Below, one piece after another: positions 25,773 to 35,004 of a stretch of 64,000 bases of DNA. The DNA is from an uncultured Corynebacterium sp. Its GTDB lineage: Bacteria; Actinomycetota; Actinomycetes; Mycobacteriales; Mycobacteriaceae. A program made the translations under genes and the position numbers. The DNA lies in contig CALUCD010000007.1 in NCBI GenBank assembly GCA_943914465.1, forward strand, positions 1 through 64,000, given 5' to 3'. The notes beneath the pieces are model-generated. The model was not told where the DNA came from. It worked only from the letters and a program-made list of their open reading frames with translations, and made no database searches. The stretch's first letter is position 1; every line of letters starts with the position of its first letter.

Positions 25773-27347
25773 ATGCGTACCTCCACCTGGTCTTACCGCG
25801 CAGCAGCCGCGGCCACCGCCTCCATCACCGCACTCGCGATCGTTGCAACCCCTGCACACGCGCAGGACAACACACCGAAGAACATCATTTACATGATCGG
25901 CGACGGCATGGGCTACAACCACGTCGTAGCCGCCAACCTCTGGCAGACCGGCCAGAGCCGCTACCAGCTCACCGGCGAGAATGACTTCAACGCCATCGCC
26001 GAACTGCCTGGTGAACCGGTACAGGTCTTCGAGGACTGGGACAAGGTTTCCATGTCCACTTTCCAAGCTGGCAACTCCTACGACAAACAGCTCGCTTGGA
26101 GCGACCGCGAGTGGATCAAGAAAAATTTCACCGACTCCGCTGCTGCCGCAACTGCAATGGCGACTGGTGTGAAGACGAACAACGGCACCATCGGCCTCGA
26201 CCCGCAAGGCACCACGCTGGAAAACACCGCACAGCGCGCCGTGCAGCAGGGCAAGTCCGCTGGTGTGGTCACCTCCGTGCCGTTTAACCACGCCACTCCA
26301 GCTGGGTGGGGTGCGCACAATGCGAACCGCAACGCGTACCAGGAGATGGCCAATGAGATGATCAACGGTGACTTGAGCGTCATCATGGGCGCAGGCCACC
26401 CGTACTACGACGACGACGCAAAGCGCTTAGATGCCCCGAAGTGGAAGTACATCTCCGAGGCTGACTACAACGCGCTCAACGCCGAGGACTCCAAGTGGCG
26501 CGTTATCTCTGACCAGGCTGACTTCGAGTCGCTGGCAAAGGGCGTTGCTGAGGGCGATGAGAAGGTCTTCGGCCTGGCTCCCGTCGCGGACACGCTGCAG
26601 CAGAAGCGCAGCGGCGAAGACTACAAAGCCAAAGGTGCGGCACCCTACACCACCCCGTTCAACGAGGGCGTCGCCGACCTGGCCACCATGTCCCTGGGTG
26701 CGCTCAACGTGCTCAACCAGAATGACAAAGGCTTCCAGCTCATGATTGAGGGCGGCGCCATCGACTGGTCCGGCCACGACAACTCCATCAGCCGCGACAT
26801 CGAAGAGACCATCGCGTTCAACGAGGCGGTCGCCGCGGTGAACAAATGGGTTGAAGAGAACTCCTCCTGGGATGAGACCCTGCTCATCGTCACCGCAGAC
26901 CACGAGACCGGATACCTCACCGGCCCGGAGGACCCGAAGGAATTCAGCGCCCTGACCGGCGTGAAGGGTGAAACTCCGATCCACAACTACCTGTCCGGCG
27001 ATCACACGAACCAGCTCGTGCCGTTCTTCTTTAAGGGCGCTGGTGCTGCCGACATCAAGAGCTCGGTTGTGGCTACTGACAAGGTGCGCGGTGCATACAT
27101 CGATAACACCACCGTCGCCCGGCTGACCTTGGACAAGTGGTGGACCGACAAACCAGCCGACGATCGTGCCCCTGGTGAGAACACCGGCGATGACAAAGAC
27201 GGCACCTCCGTTGAGGAATGGACACCGTCTGCCATCTTGAACTGGGTCATCGCTGCACTTGCAGCTGTGCTTGGCTTCGTGCAGTCGCTTGGCGGGCTCG
27301 CGCCGACGCAGTTTACGTCGAGCTTCGCCCCAGTGTTCAACTTCTAG
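25773..27347 (+). CDS. phoA: Secreted alkaline phosphatase
   Basis: 524 aa with a clear signal peptide (residues 1-30, cleavage after AHA). Metal ligand D44 is in IGDGMG, the nucleophile is S122 in TDSAAAATAMATGVK, and the His ligands are in WSGHDNS and TADHETG, all of the PhoA superfamily. It hydrolyses phosphomonoesters outside the cytoplasmic membrane. Unusually, the C-terminus carries a hydrophobic helix (WTPSAILNWVIAALAAVLGFV, about 483-503), so the enzyme may stay anchored in the envelope; similar C-terminal segments occur on other corynebacterial exported proteins. The start follows GAAGGG. No PhoR box was identified with confidence. A terminator follows at 27371-27410. Confidence 0.95.
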   Translation: MRTSTWSYRAAAAATASITALAIVATPAHAQDNTPKNIIYMIGDGMGYNHVVAANLWQTGQSRYQLTGENDFNAIAELPGEPVQVFEDWDKVSMSTFQAGNSYDKQLAWSDREWIKKNFTDSAAAATAMATGVKTNNGTIGLDPQGTTLENTAQRAVQQGKSAGVVTSVPFNHATPAGWGAHNANRNAYQEMANEMINGDLSVIMGAGHPYYDDDAKRLDAPKWKYISEADYNALNAEDSKWRVISDQADFESLAKGVAEGDEKVFGLAPVADTLQQKRSGEDYKAKGAAPYTTPFNEGVADLATMSLGALNVLNQNDKGFQLMIEGGAIDWSGHDNSISRDIEETIAFNEAVAAVNKWVEENSSWDETLLIVTADHETGYLTGPEDPKEFSALTGVKGETPIHNYLSGDHTNQLVPFFFKGAGAADIKSSVVATDKVRGAYIDNTTVARLTLDKWWTDKPADDRAPGENTGDDKDGTSVEEWTPSAILNWVIAALAAVLGFVQSLGGLAPTQFTSSFAPVFNF

Positions 27348-27370
27348 TTGGCGCGCTCGCGTCAAATACG

Positions 27371-27410
27371 CCCCCGTGGTGGCCCTTGCAGGCGGCCGCG
27401 GGGGTTGTTT
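27371..27410 (+). terminator. Rho-independent terminator of phoA
   Basis: CCCCCG (27371-27376) pairs with CGGGGG (27399-27404), with further GC pairing inside, followed by TTGTTTTT. It lies 24 nt after the phoA stop. Confidence 0.75.
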
Positions 27411-27421
27411 TTATCCCCAGA

Positions 27422-27559
27422 TCAGCGTTGAAACGGCAGCTTAATGCCGAGTTTCGGCAAAGCCTTCAACAGGCCCAGGATTGCCAGCACGACACTCAGC
27501 AACGAAGCGCGATCAATGGCCCGACGGAAAACCACACCGCCTAGAGCTTCGGCCGCTCG
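27422..27559 (-). pseudogene. Remnant: 3' end of a gene for an exported protein
   Basis: A minus-strand frame of 45 codons between two stops ends in the sequence ASLLSVVLAILGLLKALP then KLGIKLPFQR and stop: a hydrophobic helix plus short basic tail of the kind that ends many corynebacterial exported proteins. No proper start, ribosome binding site or upstream domain remains, so this looks like the leftover tail of a deleted gene convergent with phoA. It could instead be chance coding potential. Confidence 0.3.
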
Positions 27560-28198
27560 TCAACAACGAGCCGGCTGAGAGGGCGGAAAGAAGGCCGGTA
27601 AGGCGAGCGGTGACCAGCTACGCACTCATGTCGCTCGTGAAAAAAGACCGGTGCTCCTCTTCGTTCCATCGCGGACTTGACCTCGGAACTGCAGAAAAAG
27701 GGTGAAAGGCTTGGTTCATGCAAGGAGGCTAATGCATATTGCAGGGCAGACGAGCTTCTTTCGAGACATAAAACCAGCGATGGCTTCCTGTAAAGATTTC
27801 GCCATCAATCCGGTAATCATGCCCTGAATTGCTCGGATTGCATATTGCTTCTCCACGAAGCGTTCCGTACCCACCCCGGTGAGCCGCCTGTAAAAACACT
27901 AGCGACGGTGCCGCCATCCTGGTCAATTCTTGTTCACGCACAATCACTCAAGGTCGGGTGCCACATCCCTCGTTTTCGAGCTACCGCCCGAGCCGTCTGG
28001 TTCGGTTGCCCCGATTTAGTTGTTGTTCCTCCTCGTGCCTAGCAACTATTGACCCTTTATACAGTACCGGCAACGAGTCATCAACCGCCTAGACGGTCAC
28101 ATAGCGGACTCTTTCACCCCCTCACGACAGCGACCGCTTCCCTGCAATCGCACACTGCGGAAGGGGAAGCGGTGGATCCCTTCAATTATTTACGCAAG
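27560..28198. other. AT-richer gene-poor stretch
   Basis: No recognisable protein or RNA. A minus-strand frame at 27729-27947 (GTG start, 72 codons, ending IFTGSHRWFYVSKEARLPCNMH) looks protein-like but is preceded by a stop codon and has no ribosome binding site; it may be a gene fragment. Base composition is lower in GC than the genes on either side, in line with foreign, decaying DNA. Confidence 0.4.
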
Positions 28199-28222
28199 AA
28201 AAACCCCAGCCATGGTGGGGCT
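28199..28222 (-). terminator. Intrinsic terminator of the 28276-28638 gene
   Basis: On the minus strand AGCCCCACCATGGCTGGGG can fold through CCCCA/TGGGG and is followed by TTTTTCTT. It sits 54 nt beyond the stop of the small membrane-protein gene. Confidence 0.6.
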
Positions 28223-28275
28223 AGGGTTCTGCGTATCCCGGAATACCTCGTGTCTTTCAGGGCCACACTACTTTC

Positions 28276-28638
28276 TCACGCTACAGGCTCTTGAGCCCAC
28301 TTATGGAGACGCCCGCTAGACGCGAGGAAAAGGTAGAGAATGATTGGGTAGATTAAGGAAGCAAGAGAGAGACCACCGTTAAAATACCCAATAGCGCTAG
28401 GCATGTAAGCCACGAACAATATAGGGAAAGAATTATTCATGAATTCTTTCGGAGTTGTCCGAGTGTGCTTTGGAACAAAGTAAAACAATGCCCCAAAGAT
28501 TAGTGCGTCTGTCAAGAAGCCAAGCGCATATCCAACACCTGATTCTGCGTTAACAATGCATGAGTAAGACAAACCTAGAGCGGGTATTGACAGTGCCAGA
28601 AGCCATACAAGGTTGAGGGCCTTCTCCCTACTAGTCAT
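28276..28638 (-). CDS. Small four-helix membrane protein, unknown
   Basis: 120 aa, not recognised. Start at 28638 with CAGGAGATTTTAACAGCG upstream (AGGAG 11 nt before the ATG). Four hydrophobic segments (about 10-28, 35-53, 68-86, 90-106), short loops, net positive ends. Base composition is AT-rich relative to the core genes. It follows the truncated secreted-protein gene after 32 nt on the same strand and is followed by a terminator, so the two form one transcription unit. A small multi-helix protein beside a secreted cysteine-containing protein recalls immunity partners of bacteriocin-like proteins, but this is only an analogy. Confidence 0.6.
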   Translation of the reverse strand: MTSREKALNLVWLLALSIPALGLSYSCIVNAESGVGYALGFLTDALIFGALFYFVPKHTRTTPKEFMNNSFPILFVAYMPSAIGYFNGGLSLASLIYPIILYLFLASSGRLHKWAQEPVA

Positions 28639-28670
28639 CGCTGTTAAAATCTCCTGTTAATGCATGTCCT

Positions 28671-29288
28671 TTATGCGCAACCCACGGTATAGTGCTCGGG
28701 GCTTACACCTAATGACGGAGGGACAACTGTTGTTGTGGCTCCGACTTTAAGTGCAAGGCATTTATTTTGTGCTGTTGCCGCTGTTGCCCAAACGGTAACA
28801 TTTAGAGAGTTTTGTATCCACCAGGCACCGAGAGCTGGTCCGACCGGTGGAGGTACCAAAACCCAGAATGGAGAGATAGCAGCACCTGCAGCGGAACCAG
28901 CAGCCATTCTCCGCGTTTCTTCTTTACTGAAGTAAATGTGGCCGCTGACTATCCCCCAGTTGACACGGGGATCCGCTATAATCGGATATGAGACGTCCAG
29001 TCCATCGGTCTCTACAACTTGGGTAAATGCGTTGCCCTCTACTTCGTAATGAGTAGGAAGTGATCTCCCGTTTGCATCATGCGCCCAAGGCGTGTTGATA
29101 AGAGCGGTATTGACTCCGTCGACTTTTACAACTAGCGCTCCACTGGTCTGATCAACCGAAAGTTCACCTTTCCCATCGACTTCTATTTCGTAAGATCGGT
29201 GATGGTCATCTTCTGAGGATTCGATTGTCCATTCGAGCTGGATCCCAGATGGTGTTTCTATCTTATTCTCTTTTCCACCACGCGACAC
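28671..29288 (-). pseudogene. Secreted actinobacterial protein (YP-I-x-ADP type), N-terminus missing
   Basis: The open frame runs from a TAA near 29348 to the stop at 28671; the first usable start is a GTG at 29288 (205 aa). There is no signal peptide, although the body is that of exported proteins: a beta-rich region ending DVSYPIIADPRVNWG, then IYFSKEETRRMAAGSAAG, a hydrophobic stretch (AAISPFWVLVPPPVGPALGAWWI), and two Cys (NKCLAL and the fourth-last region VGCA) that could form a disulfide. I know this layout from actinobacterial secreted proteins of unknown function, which normally have a signal peptide and 300 or more residues, so the 5' part has probably been lost. The small membrane-protein gene follows. 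Confidence 0.55.
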
Positions 29289-29348
29289 CGCTCGGATTTT
29301 TATGTCCTTGACGGGTGTTGGTGTCGTGAGCTCAGTGTCAAAGCTTTA

Positions 29349-30176
29349 GTTTGCGATGAGTCTAACGCGATAAAATGAGGTCTGCAAAATCAGCGAATTT
29401 CTACCCTTTTGATCAGGCGTTTCGGGTGTGCTCCACCACGTGCCGCACGAACTTGTGGGCAACCAACCGGCTACCGGATTGCCCCATTCCAAGCCGAGCG
29501 GTGGCGGAGCGGCCCCGTCCTTGTTTCCAGGGCTTCAAGGTGGGGCGGATAAATGATCAGGGGAGGTCATTCCGTCGCTTCGCGTATGACCTCGCATTAT
29601 CCGGCTGCGAGCTTTAGGCCGCAGCACTGACGGCGTATGTGCGCACGGAGAGACCCCCAAGCGATTTCGGGTGTGCTCGACGGCTTCACGCTGGTCTTGA
29701 TGTGGTCCTTCGCGGGATATTCGCGACCGATGAATGAAGCGGGCTTCTTTATATTCGGAGAAACTTACTCGAGGGGGATTTTGGAAGCTCTGCTCCGTGT
29801 CTATTGGCAAAATGTGATGGTTCCAACTGAACCGGCCTCTCACGCCCCCTACAAACCGAGCCAGATGCCTTCCGGCCTTCAGGTGCGCCCCGAGGACCGT
29901 AATCATGGGCGCTCAAACCGCAAGGAGCGACACACTGTTGGCTTGGCACTCTTAGCGGGAAGCGGGATCGGAACTTCCCGGGGGGGTAGGAATCGGCCTC
30001 TCAAGGGGATGGAGTGGGCCCTATGGGATTTCACCCCGTTTGCATGGACGAGGCGATTTGAAAGCCACTCATCCATCTGACCCATACAGATGATGAATGT
30101 CCTGGTCCTTTCGTCCACCCTAGCGCTCTCATGGACCCACTAGAGCGCACCACTAGTACACGTTGAACAATAAGAG
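29349..30176. other. Decayed intergenic region between the secreted-protein remnant and tRNA-Pro
   Basis: 828 nt without a recognisable gene. The 14-mer TTTCGGGTGTGCTC occurs twice on the plus strand, at 29420-29433 and 29665-29678, with similar flanks. A 147-codon plus-strand frame (29637-30080) and opposing minus-strand frames exist, but none has a credible start, ribosome binding site or family. The 3' end of tRNA-Pro faces this stretch. Confidence 0.5.
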
Positions 30177-30250
<74 letters not shown>

Positions 30251-30348
30251 GCTGTGGGCGGGACGTAACCCGCTGCACTCGGCATATACTACTCACGTGC
30301 CGTGCGGCAGCCAAAACGCCAGCTCCGCTCCACCGCTGGCCGCACGCC

Positions 30349-31245
30349 CTACGCCCGGCGCTCACGCAGCCGGATGAGGGAGGCTGACGGCGGGCAGAAG
30401 ACCCGCACGGGCGCGTACTTCGAGGTGCCCAGCCCGTTTGACACTTCCATCCACATATCGCGATAGCGGTGCAGCCCCGAGGCGCGCTGCCGGTCAATAT
30501 CAGCGTTGGTCACAATCGCGCGTTCACCGGGCAGGCAAATTTGGCCTCCGTGGGTGTGGCCGGCAAGCGCAAGCTGGTAGCCGTCCGCCGCGAACGCGTC
30601 CAGTACTCGGCGGTAGGGTGCGTGCAACAGACCGATCGAAAGATCCGCATCCGGGTTTGGCGCCCCGGCGATCGCCGCGTAATCATCCAAATCGTGGTGG
30701 GGGTCGTCCACCCCAGCCAGCGCCAGACGCACCCCGGATGCTTTGAACTCTAACCGGGTGTGGGTGGCATCGCGCCACCCGCGCTCAATGAACGCGGCGC
30801 GCATTCCTTGCCAGGGCAGATCCACATAGGATGGTTCACGTTTGCTGTCGAGCAAATATTTCACCGGGTTGACCGGCTGCGGCGCCCAGTAGTCGTTGGT
30901 GCCGAACACGAATGCGCCCGGGCGTTCCAGCAGTGGGCCAAGCGCATCCAGCACCCACGGCACCGCTCGTTCGTCGGATAAATTATCGCCGGTGTTAATC
31001 ACCAGGTCCGGCTCGAGCGCGTCGAGCGCAGAGACCCATTCCACCTTGCGTTGCTGCCCGGGGATCATGTGCAGGTCGCTGAGGTGCAAGATGGTGAACG
31101 CTTCCTGCTCGCCGGGCAGCGTTCCTGCGTTGAGCAGCTCAAGGTCGTAGGTTTTCAGGGTGAAGTTGCGCAGTTCATATGAGGTGTACGCCAGCGTCGA
31201 TACGCAAAGTGCGCTAGCGGCGGCGAGGGCGCGCGATGTCTTCAT
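30349..31245 (-). CDS. Metallophosphoesterase (YkuE-like)
   Basis: 298 aa from the ATG at 31245; TAGAAT ends 7 nt upstream, so the mRNA is probably leaderless. A short N-terminal hydrophobic segment (ALAAASALCVSTLAYTSYEL) would anchor or export the protein. Calcineurin-like motifs follow: LHLSDLHM (DxH), NTGDNLSD (GD), FGTNDYW (GN-D variant of GNHD), and AGHTHGGQ (GHxH). The change from GNHD to GTND is typical of several actinobacterial YkuE homologues. The substrate is unknown. The gene is divergent from the YqeY gene (36 nt apart). Confidence 0.88.
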   Translation of the reverse strand: MKTSRALAAASALCVSTLAYTSYELRNFTLKTYDLELLNAGTLPGEQEAFTILHLSDLHMIPGQQRKVEWVSALDALEPDLVINTGDNLSDERAVPWVLDALGPLLERPGAFVFGTNDYWAPQPVNPVKYLLDSKREPSYVDLPWQGMRAAFIERGWRDATHTRLEFKASGVRLALAGVDDPHHDLDDYAAIAGAPNPDADLSIGLLHAPYRRVLDAFAADGYQLALAGHTHGGQICLPGERAIVTNADIDRQRASGLHRYRDMWMEVSNGLGTSKYAPVRVFCPPSASLIRLRERRA

Positions 31246-31280
31246 CCGGTCGATTCTACTGCTCAAGTACGCTCGTTTTC

Positions 31281-31730
31281 ATGAGTGAGTTGAAAGAGCA
31301 GATCCGCGCTGACCTCAAAGAGGCAATGAAGGCGAAGGAAAAGGAGCGCACGGGCACGATCCGGATGCTGCTTGCTGCCATCCAGCACGCGGAGACAGAA
31401 GGGGCGAAGCACGAAGTCAGCGACGAAGATGTGCTGACGATTATCGCCCGCGAAATCAAGAAACGCCGTGAGTCGGCCGAGATCTATCAGAGCAACGGCC
31501 GCGAAGACCTTGCCAAGGCCGAACTTGGGGAGGCTGCGATTTTGGAGCAGTACCAGCCGCAGCAGCTCACCGACGAGGAGCTGGATTCGCTTGTTGACGC
31601 CACCGTTACTACCCTCGGCGCCACCTCTATGGCCCAGATGGGCCAGGTGATGAAGGCGGCGAGTGAGCAGGCGGCCGGACGTGTTGATGGCAAGCGCCTG
31701 TCCACCGCGGTCAAGGCGCGGCTGAGCTAG
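31281..31730 (+). CDS. GatB/YqeY domain protein
   Basis: 149 aa, the usual YqeY length. The sequence MSELKEQIRADLKEAMKAKEKER with the later LTDEELDSLV and MGQVMKA segments is the family's helical bundle and tail domain, related to the tRNA-binding C-terminus of GatB. The precise role is unknown; it may act in amidotransferase-type tRNA handling. TACGCT ends 7 nt before the ATG, suggesting a leaderless start. It converges on the penicillin-binding protein gene, with stops 1-4 nt apart. Confidence 0.92.
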   Translation: MSELKEQIRADLKEAMKAKEKERTGTIRMLLAAIQHAETEGAKHEVSDEDVLTIIAREIKKRRESAEIYQSNGREDLAKAELGEAAILEQYQPQQLTDEELDSLVDATVTTLGATSMAQMGQVMKAASEQAAGRVDGKRLSTAVKARLS

Positions 31731-34222
31731 CCGAACAGCGCTTCAAGCTCGTCGGCAATGTCTTCAATGTGACGCTCGAATTCGTCCTGTTCAGACGGGT
31801 CAGGAGCCACCGGGTGCGGCAGGCGCGGGACTCGTGGCTCACGCGGTTCGCGGGGACCACGCCGGTCGCGTGGGTCGCGTGGGTCGCGCGCATCTTCTTC
31901 TGAGTCCTCTGGTGCTGCACTGGTCGTGGGCGTTGCCGTGGTGGTCGCGGGGCTGCCATCAGCGACGTTGAGGGTGATCACCGAGCCGCGCCCCAGATTC
32001 GCATCTGACGGCACTGCAGAGAGCACCGTGTCCTTCGGAGCGCCGTTGCCAAAGACCGTGGTCAGAGTCACGGTGAAGCCCTGTGATTCGAGCTTCGCGC
32101 GCGCAATCGGACCTGGCAGCCCGACGACCTCGTCCAGTGCAGCGCGGCGTGTGCCGCGGTCAAAGATCGGGGGAGCAGCCGGCAGACCAGCTGACTCAGC
32201 ACCCGGCACGTTCTTCGCGGTCTGGAACCAGGTGTCTGCTGCCTCGTTACCGCCGAACAAGTTGCCTTCCGGGCACTGGCGCACCGGTGCTGAGCACAGC
32301 GGGGTGGTTTGGGTGCCATCGTTGAAGATGTAGGTTGCAGCGGCAAAGTTGCGGGTAAACCCGATGAACGCTGAGGACTGGTGCGATTCTGTCGTACCGG
32401 TCTTCGCCGCTACCGGCCCTTCCCAGCCGCTTGCTTCGGCTGCGCGCCGCGCGGTGCCATCTTTCGAGTCGCTGGCCATGCCCTGTGCCAGGGCTGCGGC
32501 GACCTGTGGGTCAACCACCTGCTCGCATGCAGGTCGGTCAATGAAGACCTCTTGGCCGAACTTATCGGTCACGCTTCGCACCGGGTTGGGTTCGCACCAG
32601 CGCCCGTCGGAGACGACGGTCGCGCCAACGTTGGAAAGCTCCAAGGCGTTGACCGGGGTGGGGCCGAGGGTGAACGCGCCCATATTTTCGTCTTCAGCTG
32701 CGGCGACGATGGAGCGGCCATCTCCGAACGAGCCTTCTTGGGCGTATGACCGCAGGCCCAAACGCACCGCCATATCTACCGTCTCACCCACACCGACCTG
32801 CTGGATGAGCTCAATAAAGGTCGTATTCGGTGATTGCGCCAGCGCCTCGCGCAGGGTCAGCCTTGGCTCGTATTTTCCGGTGTTTTCCACACAGTACGCG
32901 TCAGGCGGGCAGTCCTCCGCGCCGCCTTTGCCCATCCCGTAGACGACGGAACGCTCTGGTACTTCAAGCACGGTGTCCAACCCGTAGCCCTGCTCAAGTG
33001 CGGCGCCAGCGGTGAAGATCTTGAACACTGAGCCTGCGCCGTTGCCCACCAGGGAGGTCGGCTGCGGCAGCATCGTCTGACCTTTCTCCAGTTCAAGACC
33101 GTAGTGGCGGGAGGACACCATTGCGGTGATGTCACGCGAATCGGTGCCCGGCTGCACCACGTTGAGCACCTGTGCCGCCCCGAAGGTCTCCGGGCTCACG
33201 TTGGCGCGTACCGCTTCGGTGGCAACGTCTTGAACGTGCGGCTGCAGCGTGGTGGTGATGGTGTAGGAACCGTGCTCGATCTCCTCCTGGCTCAGCCCCT
33301 TGCCTTCCAAGTAACGCAGCGCGTAGTCGCAGAAGAACCCGCGGTTGCCGGCGGCGATGCAGCCGTCTGGAAGCAGCTTGGGCTCTGGCAAAATCCCAAG
33401 TGGGGTGCCTACGAAATGATCGGCCTCCTCCTGCGGGAGGTAGCCCTCGGATGCCATGTTTTGCAGCACAATATTCCTGCGCTGCGTTGCCCCCTCCGGG
33501 TTGGTGTAGGGGTTTAAGTACTCCACAGACTGCAGCAGGCCCACCAAGAGTGCGGCCTGGCCTGGGTTGAGCGCACTCGCTGAGGTGTCGTAGTAGGTCT
33601 GTGCGGCCGCCTCGATGCCGTAGGCGTGGTTGCCGAAGGACACGAGGTTGAGGTACCTGGTGAGGATCTGATCTTTGTCAAGGGTTTTGTCCAGATCGGA
33701 CGCCATGCGCATTTCCCGCAGTTTGCGCGGAATGGACTGCTCTGTTGCCGCTTGGGCGTCTTCATCCGATTCTGCGTCCACCAGCCACAGGTAGTTCTTC
33801 ACATACTGCTGGTTGATCGTCGACGCGCCCTGCTCCACCCCGCCCGCGAGCACGTTCGTGACCATCGCGCGAGCAAAGCCCTGCATGTCAACGCCGTCGT
33901 GCTCATAAAAGCGACGGTCCTCCGTTGCAACCAGTGCGTGTTTCACGTGGTCAGAGATCGCCTCACTGGGCACCTCGTAGCGGCGCTGACTGTAAATCCA
34001 GGCCATTGGGGTGCCGTTCGCGTCGGTGATGGTGGTTACCCCCGGTACCTCTCCGCCCGACATATCGAGTAGGTTCGATCGCATCGTCTCGTCTGTGCGC
34101 GCTACCGCTAAGCCGCCGAGACCGGCGACGGGGGCAATGCACAATGCGAGCGCGAGGCCAGCCGCGACCATTGCGGCAAGCAGTTTTCCTAGGGAGCTCA
34201 GGGCAGACACGTACCTCACCAT
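31727..34222 (-). CDS. Class A penicillin-binding protein (transglycosylase/transpeptidase) with PASTA domain
   Basis: 831 aa from the ATG at 34222. One N-terminal membrane helix (LLAAMVAAGLALALCIAPVAG) precedes the GT51 domain with ATEDRRFYEHDGVD (catalytic Glu) and QGASTINQQYVKN. The transpeptidase follows with SVFK (SxxK), SPN (SxN) and KTGTTE motifs, all intact. A PASTA-like domain comes next (about 700-765, VVGLPGPIARAKLESQGF), then a low-complexity R-D-P/R-E-P tail. It polymerises and cross-links peptidoglycan. The position next to the WhiB gene matches pbp1a-whcA of C. glutamicum. Confidence 0.95.
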   Translation of the reverse strand: MVRYVSALSSLGKLLAAMVAAGLALALCIAPVAGLGGLAVARTDETMRSNLLDMSGGEVPGVTTITDANGTPMAWIYSQRRYEVPSEAISDHVKHALVATEDRRFYEHDGVDMQGFARAMVTNVLAGGVEQGASTINQQYVKNYLWLVDAESDEDAQAATEQSIPRKLREMRMASDLDKTLDKDQILTRYLNLVSFGNHAYGIEAAAQTYYDTSASALNPGQAALLVGLLQSVEYLNPYTNPEGATQRRNIVLQNMASEGYLPQEEADHFVGTPLGILPEPKLLPDGCIAAGNRGFFCDYALRYLEGKGLSQEEIEHGSYTITTTLQPHVQDVATEAVRANVSPETFGAAQVLNVVQPGTDSRDITAMVSSRHYGLELEKGQTMLPQPTSLVGNGAGSVFKIFTAGAALEQGYGLDTVLEVPERSVVYGMGKGGAEDCPPDAYCVENTGKYEPRLTLREALAQSPNTTFIELIQQVGVGETVDMAVRLGLRSYAQEGSFGDGRSIVAAAEDENMGAFTLGPTPVNALELSNVGATVVSDGRWCEPNPVRSVTDKFGQEVFIDRPACEQVVDPQVAAALAQGMASDSKDGTARRAAEASGWEGPVAAKTGTTESHQSSAFIGFTRNFAAATYIFNDGTQTTPLCSAPVRQCPEGNLFGGNEAADTWFQTAKNVPGAESAGLPAAPPIFDRGTRRAALDEVVGLPGPIARAKLESQGFTVTLTTVFGNGAPKDTVLSAVPSDANLGRGSVITLNVADGSPATTTATPTTSAAPEDSEEDARDPRDPRDRRGPREPREPRVPRLPHPVAPDPSEQDEFERHIEDIADELEALFG

Positions 34223-34439
34223 AAATGATCGCCCGTCGCAGGGGACGAAGTTTTCCCCCCAATTCTGTGATGCGTTCGACAATAACCGAGGCTTGTGAAT
34301 AGACTTACATGCGTAACACATGCTGCTGCCGGGATGATAAACCAGGTCGAGGGGTAACAACGACATCTGTCAACTAAACCTGATTCCCCGGCAAGGATCC
34401 GCCTGATGCGCGGAAGGAAGTTCTTGAAGGAGCACGTTT

Positions 34440-34793
34440 ATGACCGCAACGCTCGGACGCAACGCTTCGGCCCTGCCCACCACCTCACGTAAGTGCAACG
34501 CTGCCGGTGACCTGGTTTTTGACCGGGGAGAATGGGTGACTCAAGCGCAGTGCCGGTCGGGCGATCCGGACGCCTTGTTTGTTCGCGGGGCAGAGCAGCG
34601 CAAAGCTGCGGCTGTGTGTCGGCGATGCCCAGTGCTGTTGGAGTGCCGCGCCGATGCCCTTGATAACAAGGTGGAATTCGGCGTCTGGGGCGGGCTGACA
34701 GAGCGACAGCGTCGCGCAGTGCTGCGCAAGAACCCACACGTGACTGATTGGGCGGCGCACCTCGCCGCCGGTGGTGAGATCGAAGGGCTCTAG
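34440..34793 (+). CDS. whcA: WhiB-family iron-sulfur transcriptional regulator (WhcA-like)
   Basis: 117 aa. Four cluster cysteines are visible (C38, C60, C63 and C69, in QCRSGDPDALF and CRRCPVLLEC), followed by the GVWGG turn (81-85) and a basic C-terminus (ERQRRAVLRKN) for DNA or sigma-factor contact. A Shine-Dalgarno GAAGGAG precedes the ATG. In Corynebacterium WhcA represses oxidative-stress genes; assignment to WhcA rather than another WhiB paralogue rests on position beside the PBP gene. Confidence 0.9.
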   Translation: MTATLGRNASALPTTSRKCNAAGDLVFDRGEWVTQAQCRSGDPDALFVRGAEQRKAAAVCRRCPVLLECRADALDNKVEFGVWGGLTERQRRAVLRKNPHVTDWAAHLAAGGEIEGL

Positions 34794-34845
34794 CTGTCGC
34801 CGAGCAGGCGCAGCAAAAGTACCGGGGAGCGGTAGGGTAGGGCGC

Positions 34846-35004
34846 ATGACCAAATGGGAATACGCCACCGTGCCGCTCCTTTCGCATGCCACTAAGCAAA
34901 TCCTTGATACCTGGGGTGAAGACGGGTGGGAACTCGTCAGCGTCACTCCCGGACCCACCGCCGACAACGTTGTCGCCTACATGAAGCGCGAGGTGAACGC
35001 ATGA
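34846..35004 (+). CDS. DUF4177-like small protein
   Basis: 52 aa from the ATG at 34846; too short for many gene finders. MTKWEYATVPLL then ILDTWGEDGWELVSVTPGP is the typical WEY...DGWELV pattern of the DUF4177 family (function unknown). Its TGA overlaps the ATG of the RidA gene by the ATGA motif, so the two are coupled. The orthologous pair is found next to whcA and glxR in related genomes. Confidence 0.85.
   Translation: MTKWEYATVPLLSHATKQILDTWGEDGWELVSVTPGPTADNVVAYMKREVNA

Noticed and set aside
29637..30080. 147-aa plus-strand frame and opposing frames
   Set aside because: No start signal, no family and overlapping frames on both strands; region treated as decayed DNA.
29990..30090. Possible second tRNA next to tRNA-Pro
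   Set aside because: A T-loop-like GATTTGAA occurs, but acceptor and anticodon stems do not pair.
34261..34285. GlxR site between the PBP gene and whcA
   Set aside because: TGTGA is present but the second half matches TCACA at only three of five bases.
34222..34366. N-terminal extension of the penicillin-binding protein
   Set aside because: The extension has no membrane or domain character; the ATG at 34222 directly precedes the expected cytosolic start and membrane helix.
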